Assembly: GCA_031289575.1 (NCBI GenBank)
Contig: JAITPE010000102.1
Location: 1-7,035, forward strand
Reading direction: 5' to 3'
Source: Spirochaetia bacterium
GTDB taxonomy: Bacteria > Spirochaetota > UBA4802 > UBA5550
DNA: 7,035 nt
Under the pieces are notes generated by a model. The model saw only the letters and a program-made list of their open reading frames with translations. It searched no databases and had not been told where the DNA came from. A program made the position numbers and the translations under genes. Positions 4,114-7,035 of this stretch are shown here, one piece after another (position 1 is the first letter of the stretch; every line of letters starts with the position of its first letter).

Positions 4114-6807
4114 CTAATCCATCTCAAGAATTATTTTTCTTGATTCCTCTTCCTGAATAGAGCGCGCCATAGCCCGGAAGTCCGCGTAGTTTTCGGGCGG
4201 AATACGGTATGTCTTTATCCGCAGTTCCGAGTTTATTGATATTATTCCGTCCGCGCAGCTGTAAACAAAGGATACCTCAAAAAGGGCATGCTTTATTGTT
4301 TTATCTTTCGGCAGATTAATCGGCTTGCAGCCGGGCGGCAGATTAATCCTCAACGCGGATTTGCTCAAAAATTCACCGGCAACCTCAATCGGAAATTTTC
4401 TGGAACTGTTCATCGCATACGACAGGTAGTACTTGGATTCATCCGGAAAGGGAGAGAAAATGAGTTCCTTTTCCGCCTTTGAAGCAAAGTTTGTAATGCT
4501 CACATCGTATGCGTAGTGAACAGGATTATCTCTTGAGGAACTTATGACCGTAAGTCCCGACACTGCCGCGCCGGGGAAAAATTTATTCCAGTACTCTGTA
4601 GTTGACTGTTCTTTTTTTGCAATATCATCAAGGCTTTCTCTGGCATCCGCCGCCGGGTCACCGTGTTTTTCAATAGTCCTTTTTATAACGGCGCTTCCGT
4701 CGTTTTTAAGGTCAATGATTGTTGTTACATTATCTACATTCGGGGCGTATTTAGGGTTTTCGGTTTTTACGAAGCGCCACGTTTTTTCATTGATTACAAG
4801 AGCGTTGACATTCCGCTCATTAGAGGCCATCTCAAGGTACGATGTTTTATCTCTTGTGCCGTCAAGAAAAATTCCGCCGTCAATATCGGCATAGCAAATG
4901 GCATGATTAAATTCACCGATTGACGGCACGTTGAGATTGACCGTTCCCTTGTTCCTTGTTTCTACGAGCGCTATCGACGCGTCTATTCCGGCCTCGCGCA
5001 GAAACGCCGCGAGTACAAGCGCAATATCCTTGCAGTCGCCCATTCGTGTGCGGTAGGTCTTGTCGGTTGAGCGGGGCTGCAACGCGCCGATTCCAAGTTC
5101 AAATCCGACATAGCGTATGGAATCGGTAACGTGATTGTATATCTTGCGGACTTTTTCCTGCGGTGTGTCGTTTCGCGAAATCAGCGCGTCCAAATCCTTT
5201 TTCATTTCATCGCTTATGATTATTTTATCCTTAAGAAGAGAGCGGTACCACGAGGCAAAGGCGTCCCAGTCCTTGTACGATGAAAAATATAACGCCGGCA
5301 GAATTTCGGAACGCGGAGGCATAGCCGTTTCGTGTTTGTACGCTTCGAGCGTGTCAAATTCGGCATTGTAGAAAATCCGTCCGTTCCGTTTTTCTTTTTT
5401 AATCTTTGAGCTGTCAATATCCCTTGTGAAAGAATATATTTTTGCGCTGTCCGGATGACTCAGCGCAGCGTGGTAGAGAACCATCGGGTAGGAGCCGCCG
5501 GGATAAAATGTTTCGCTAAAGGCGTTCCTGTACTCAGCAGCGCCCGTATTTTTAAGCGTGTAGCTGAAATCAAGAATGCTTCCCCTTTTCAAATCGGACA
5601 CCGGAATCATTACCGCTTCCAGATTATAGTACAGCCTGCTTTCCGGGTCGGAGAGCTGCTTGGTGTAGCGGTCGGTTATGTCGGATATTTCCGCGCCGTT
5701 TATTACCCTGCAGCGGATGTTTTCTATGAAATCAATACCGGGCTCATATACTATGTACTGATTATTGAAGTCATCTACTGCAATATCATCATATATCTTT
5801 ACTATGCAGCGCACATATTTTTCGTAAGATATGTCTTTATTTACACAAAAAACCTGTTCGTTGAGCAGATACACGGCCGTTTGATTTTTCCATGTACTGT
5901 CAGATTCCGCCTCGAGCTCGCTTATCTCGCCATTCCATATTTCACCCGCGAGAATATTATCGCGGCCGTGCAGAAAATCAAGGTATTGCTTAAGCGCGTG
6001 ATTTGACGGATTCCGTTTTATCGATTCATTCAGGTAAAAAACGGCAAGGTCTTTTTTGCCGGTTTTGTGATATACCATGCCTATCCTGTATAACGTTTCG
6101 CTGTTATTCGGCGAGCGCTTAAGCGCCGCCGAAAGCGTTGGTATTGCCTTCTGTTCTCCCTCAAGCCTTTCGATATATGACGCGAGCATCAGCAAAAGGC
6201 TTATATCGTTCGGCCTTCGCCCTGCCATTCCCTGAATAACAGAGAGGCTTCTTTCGGGCTTGGCGGAATATTCGATTGCCTGCCGCAATTTTGTGAAGGC
6301 CTCGTAATTTGACGAATCAAACATATAAAGCTTTTCTAACGAGTCAAGGGCGGGGCCGTATTCATTGTCTTGAATATGGGCTACGGCCGTGTAGTAGAGC
6401 GCGCGCGAGGGATAGCCTATATTTGTAAAGCTTTCGGAGATCTTCGCGAGTTCATTATTCCAGTTATTGGCCGCGTAAAAATTGGCGAGAGCGGTGGTGT
6501 AAAAAAAACGGGATGAATCGGCCTTCTTGAGTTCCTCAACTATGGGACATGCCTTATAAGAAAACCCCTGGCGCAGATTTATCATTGCCGAGGCAAAAAG
6601 GGACTCTGTGTTCCTGTTCATTGCCGCAATGGATTTTTGGAAATGCTCATCCCTCGCCTCGTATGAATCAAGAGACATTCCGCTGTAGTATTGCGCCGCC
6701 GCGTAATACGGGCTTTCGCTGTTTATGTAGGAGCAAATTCGCAGAGTGTCGCTTGTTCCGTTCAAATTGAGGCCGCTCCTGTACAAGAGGTACCCCCTTC
6801 GCAGCAG
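4114..6807 (-). CDS. TPR and DUF3857-type transglutaminase-like protein, 5'-truncated at an inverted-repeat junction
   Basis: About 897 residues are preserved. Numbered from the TTG at 6786, the N-terminal part is a TPR solenoid (about 25-275, clearest at 129-160 and 229-262 with LYRIGMVYHKTGKKDLAVFY). A DUF3857-like beta region follows (about 300-470), then a transglutaminase/papain-like core (about 540-650). The catalytic triad is intact: C585 in MGDCKD, H628 in EFNHAI and D642 in LDGTRD. A beta-rich C-terminal region runs from about 685 to 890. Proteins of this build are usually secreted or periplasmic, but the real N-terminus with any signal peptide is missing here. The TTG at 6786 is not a credible start. 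The frame continues through LLRRGYL to 6807, where the sequence switches and reaches a TGA at 6826-6828. The segment 6808-6942, read on the plus strand, appears to supply the preceding residues. Substrate and activity (peptidase, cross-linking or structural) are not known for this family. Confidence 0.88.
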   Translation of the reverse strand: MLRRGYLLYRSGLNLNGTSDTLRICSYINSESPYYAAAQYYSGMSLDSYEARDEHFQKSIAAMNRNTESLFASAMINLRQGFSYKACPIVEELKKADSSRFFYTTALANFYAANNWNNELAKISESFTNIGYPSRALYYTAVAHIQDNEYGPALDSLEKLYMFDSSNYEAFTKLRQAIEYSAKPERSLSVIQGMAGRRPNDISLLLMLASYIERLEGEQKAIPTLSAALKRSPNNSETLYRIGMVYHKTGKKDLAVFYLNESIKRNPSNHALKQYLDFLHGRDNILAGEIWNGEISELEAESDSTWKNQTAVYLLNEQVFCVNKDISYEKYVRCIVKIYDDIAVDDFNNQYIVYEPGIDFIENIRCRVINGAEISDITDRYTKQLSDPESRLYYNLEAVMIPVSDLKRGSILDFSYTLKNTGAAEYRNAFSETFYPGGSYPMVLYHAALSHPDSAKIYSFTRDIDSSKIKKEKRNGRIFYNAEFDTLEAYKHETAMPPRSEILPALYFSSYKDWDAFASWYRSLLKDKIIISDEMKKDLDALISRNDTPQEKVRKIYNHVTDSIRYVGFELGIGALQPRSTDKTYRTRMGDCKDIALVLAAFLREAGIDASIALVETRNKGTVNLNVPSIGEFNHAICYADIDGGIFLDGTRDKTSYLEMASNERNVNALVINEKTWRFVKTENPKYAPNVDNVTTIIDLKNDGSAVIKRTIEKHGDPAADARESLDDIAKKEQSTTEYWNKFFPGAAVSGLTVISSSRDNPVHYAYDVSITNFASKAEKELIFSPFPDESKYYLSYAMNSSRKFPIEVAGEFLSKSALRINLPPGCKPINLPKDKTIKHALFEVSFVYSCADGIISINSELRIKTYRIPPENYADFRAMARSIQEEESRKIILEMD
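6715..6807. repeat. Left arm of a 93-bp inverted repeat
   Basis: This is the reverse complement of 6943-7035 with one mismatch (6730 against 7020). It codes on the minus strand for residues around YRSGLNLNGTSDTLRICSY of the transglutaminase protein. The mismatch changes TCC to TCG, both Ser. Confidence 0.97.
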
Positions 6808-6942
6808 GGCGCAGTCATGAGCTGCTCAATGGATTTTATCGAATCAGCGGACGCCGGCACGGGTACAATAATCCCCGGAAGAACCGCTTATTTCCGCGCA
6901 CTGCAGGAGAGCGATCCCGAAAAAGATTCGGCCGGCGAGCTT
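6808..6942. other. 135-base spacer between the inverted-repeat arms
   Basis: The spacer is present once. On the plus strand it is open and reads in frame into the right arm. On the minus strand it introduces a stop (TGA at 6826-6828) into the transglutaminase frame. Its left edge, after CGCAGCAG at 6807, is the point where the two gene copies stop matching and is the likely rearrangement junction. Confidence 0.85.
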
Positions 6943-7035
6943 CTGCTGCGAAGGGGGTACCTCTTGTACAGGAGCGGCCTCAATTTGAACGGAACAAGCG
7001 ACACTCTGCGAATTTGCTCGTACATAAACAGCGAA
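6817..7035 (+). CDS. Second, inverted partial copy of the transglutaminase-protein N-terminus
   Basis: The plus strand is open to the right edge. From an ATG at 6817 (or 6829) it reads MSCSMDFIESADAGTG, then TIIPGRTAYFRALQ, ESDPEKDSAGELLLRRGYLL and YRSGLNLNGTSDTLR. From LLRRGYL onward it equals the minus-strand gene, so the first 42 or so residues are probably the part missing from that gene. No Shine-Dalgarno sequence precedes either ATG, and the frame stays open upstream through the antisense of the left arm, so the true start may lie elsewhere. The amphipathic FRALQ...GELLLRRGYLLYRSG stretch fits a first TPR-like helix pair. No signal peptide is visible in it. It is either an artefactual fold-back copy of one gene or part of a genuine second gene copy. 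Confidence 0.6.
   Translation, partial: MSCSMDFIESADAGTGTIIPGRTAYFRALQESDPEKDSAGELLLRRGYLLYRSGLNLNGTSDTLRICSYINSE
6943..7035. repeat. Right arm of the 93-bp inverted repeat, cut by the window end
   Basis: It matches the reverse complement of 6715-6807 at 92 of 93 positions. The match is still running at the window edge, so the true arm length is unknown and probably longer. Confidence 0.97.

Noticed and set aside
4080..4159. Plus-strand ATG reading MKNILIAIIASSNPSQ, resembling a signal peptide
   Set aside because: It ends after about 26 codons and most of it overlaps the 3' end of the transglutaminase gene on the other strand. There is no Shine-Dalgarno sequence.
5455..6006. A 183-codon plus-strand ORF
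   Set aside because: It is antisense within the transglutaminase protein, where the minus strand carries clear domain structure. The composition looks like a shadow frame.
6784..6786. TTG as the start of the transglutaminase gene
   Set aside because: It has no ribosome site, the frame continues upstream to the junction, and the inverted copy shows at least about 40 further plausible residues before it.

Overview
The window looks like a piece, probably a whole contig, of a Gram-negative and probably anaerobic bacterium. Both ends cut through coding sequence. A class III (Fe-dependent) alcohol dehydrogenase, a bacteriohemerythrin and a large TPR/DUF3857/transglutaminase protein fit a spirochaete-, fibrobacter- or elusimicrobia-like lineage, but nothing visible fixes the taxonomy and this is inference. 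Most genes have moderate GC with locally GC-rich codons. One stretch, about 3380-4080, is much richer in AT.

Left part (1-2167): two minus-strand genes. A class III alcohol dehydrogenase (start 1801, stop 440) has an unusual 52-residue lysine-rich tail. It is followed 80 bases later by the first 119 codons of a protein resembling a cyclic-nucleotide-binding domain, which runs off the left edge. The 366-base AT-rich gap upstream of the dehydrogenase holds two candidate minus-strand promoters, a helically spaced direct repeat and phased T-tracts. Centre (2168-3247): peptidyl-tRNA hydrolase on the plus strand converges on a bacteriohemerythrin on the minus strand, with a perfect hairpin over the hemerythrin stop codon. 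Island (about 3380-4080): an AT-rich plus-strand cassette holds a 164-residue protein that looks like a small immunity-type protein, with possible coding scraps on both sides.

Right part (4114-7035): a minus-strand protein with TPRs, a DUF3857-like region and a transglutaminase core with a complete Cys-His-Asp triad. Its 5' end stops abruptly at 6807. From 6943 to 7035 the first 93 bases of this gene recur in inverted orientation with one synonymous mismatch. The 135-base segment between the arms reads, on the plus strand, in frame into the second copy and looks like the missing N-terminal part of the same protein. The simplest explanation is a fold-back chimera from whole-genome amplification or assembly at a contig end. 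A real inverted duplication or an invertible N-terminal segment remains possible and is the most interesting thing here.

The genes do not form one obvious pathway. The dehydrogenase and hemerythrin fit fermentative, oxygen-sensitive metabolism, pth is housekeeping, and the AT-rich cassette looks like recently acquired conflict-system DNA. No rRNA, tRNA, CRISPR array, transposase or integrase was seen.
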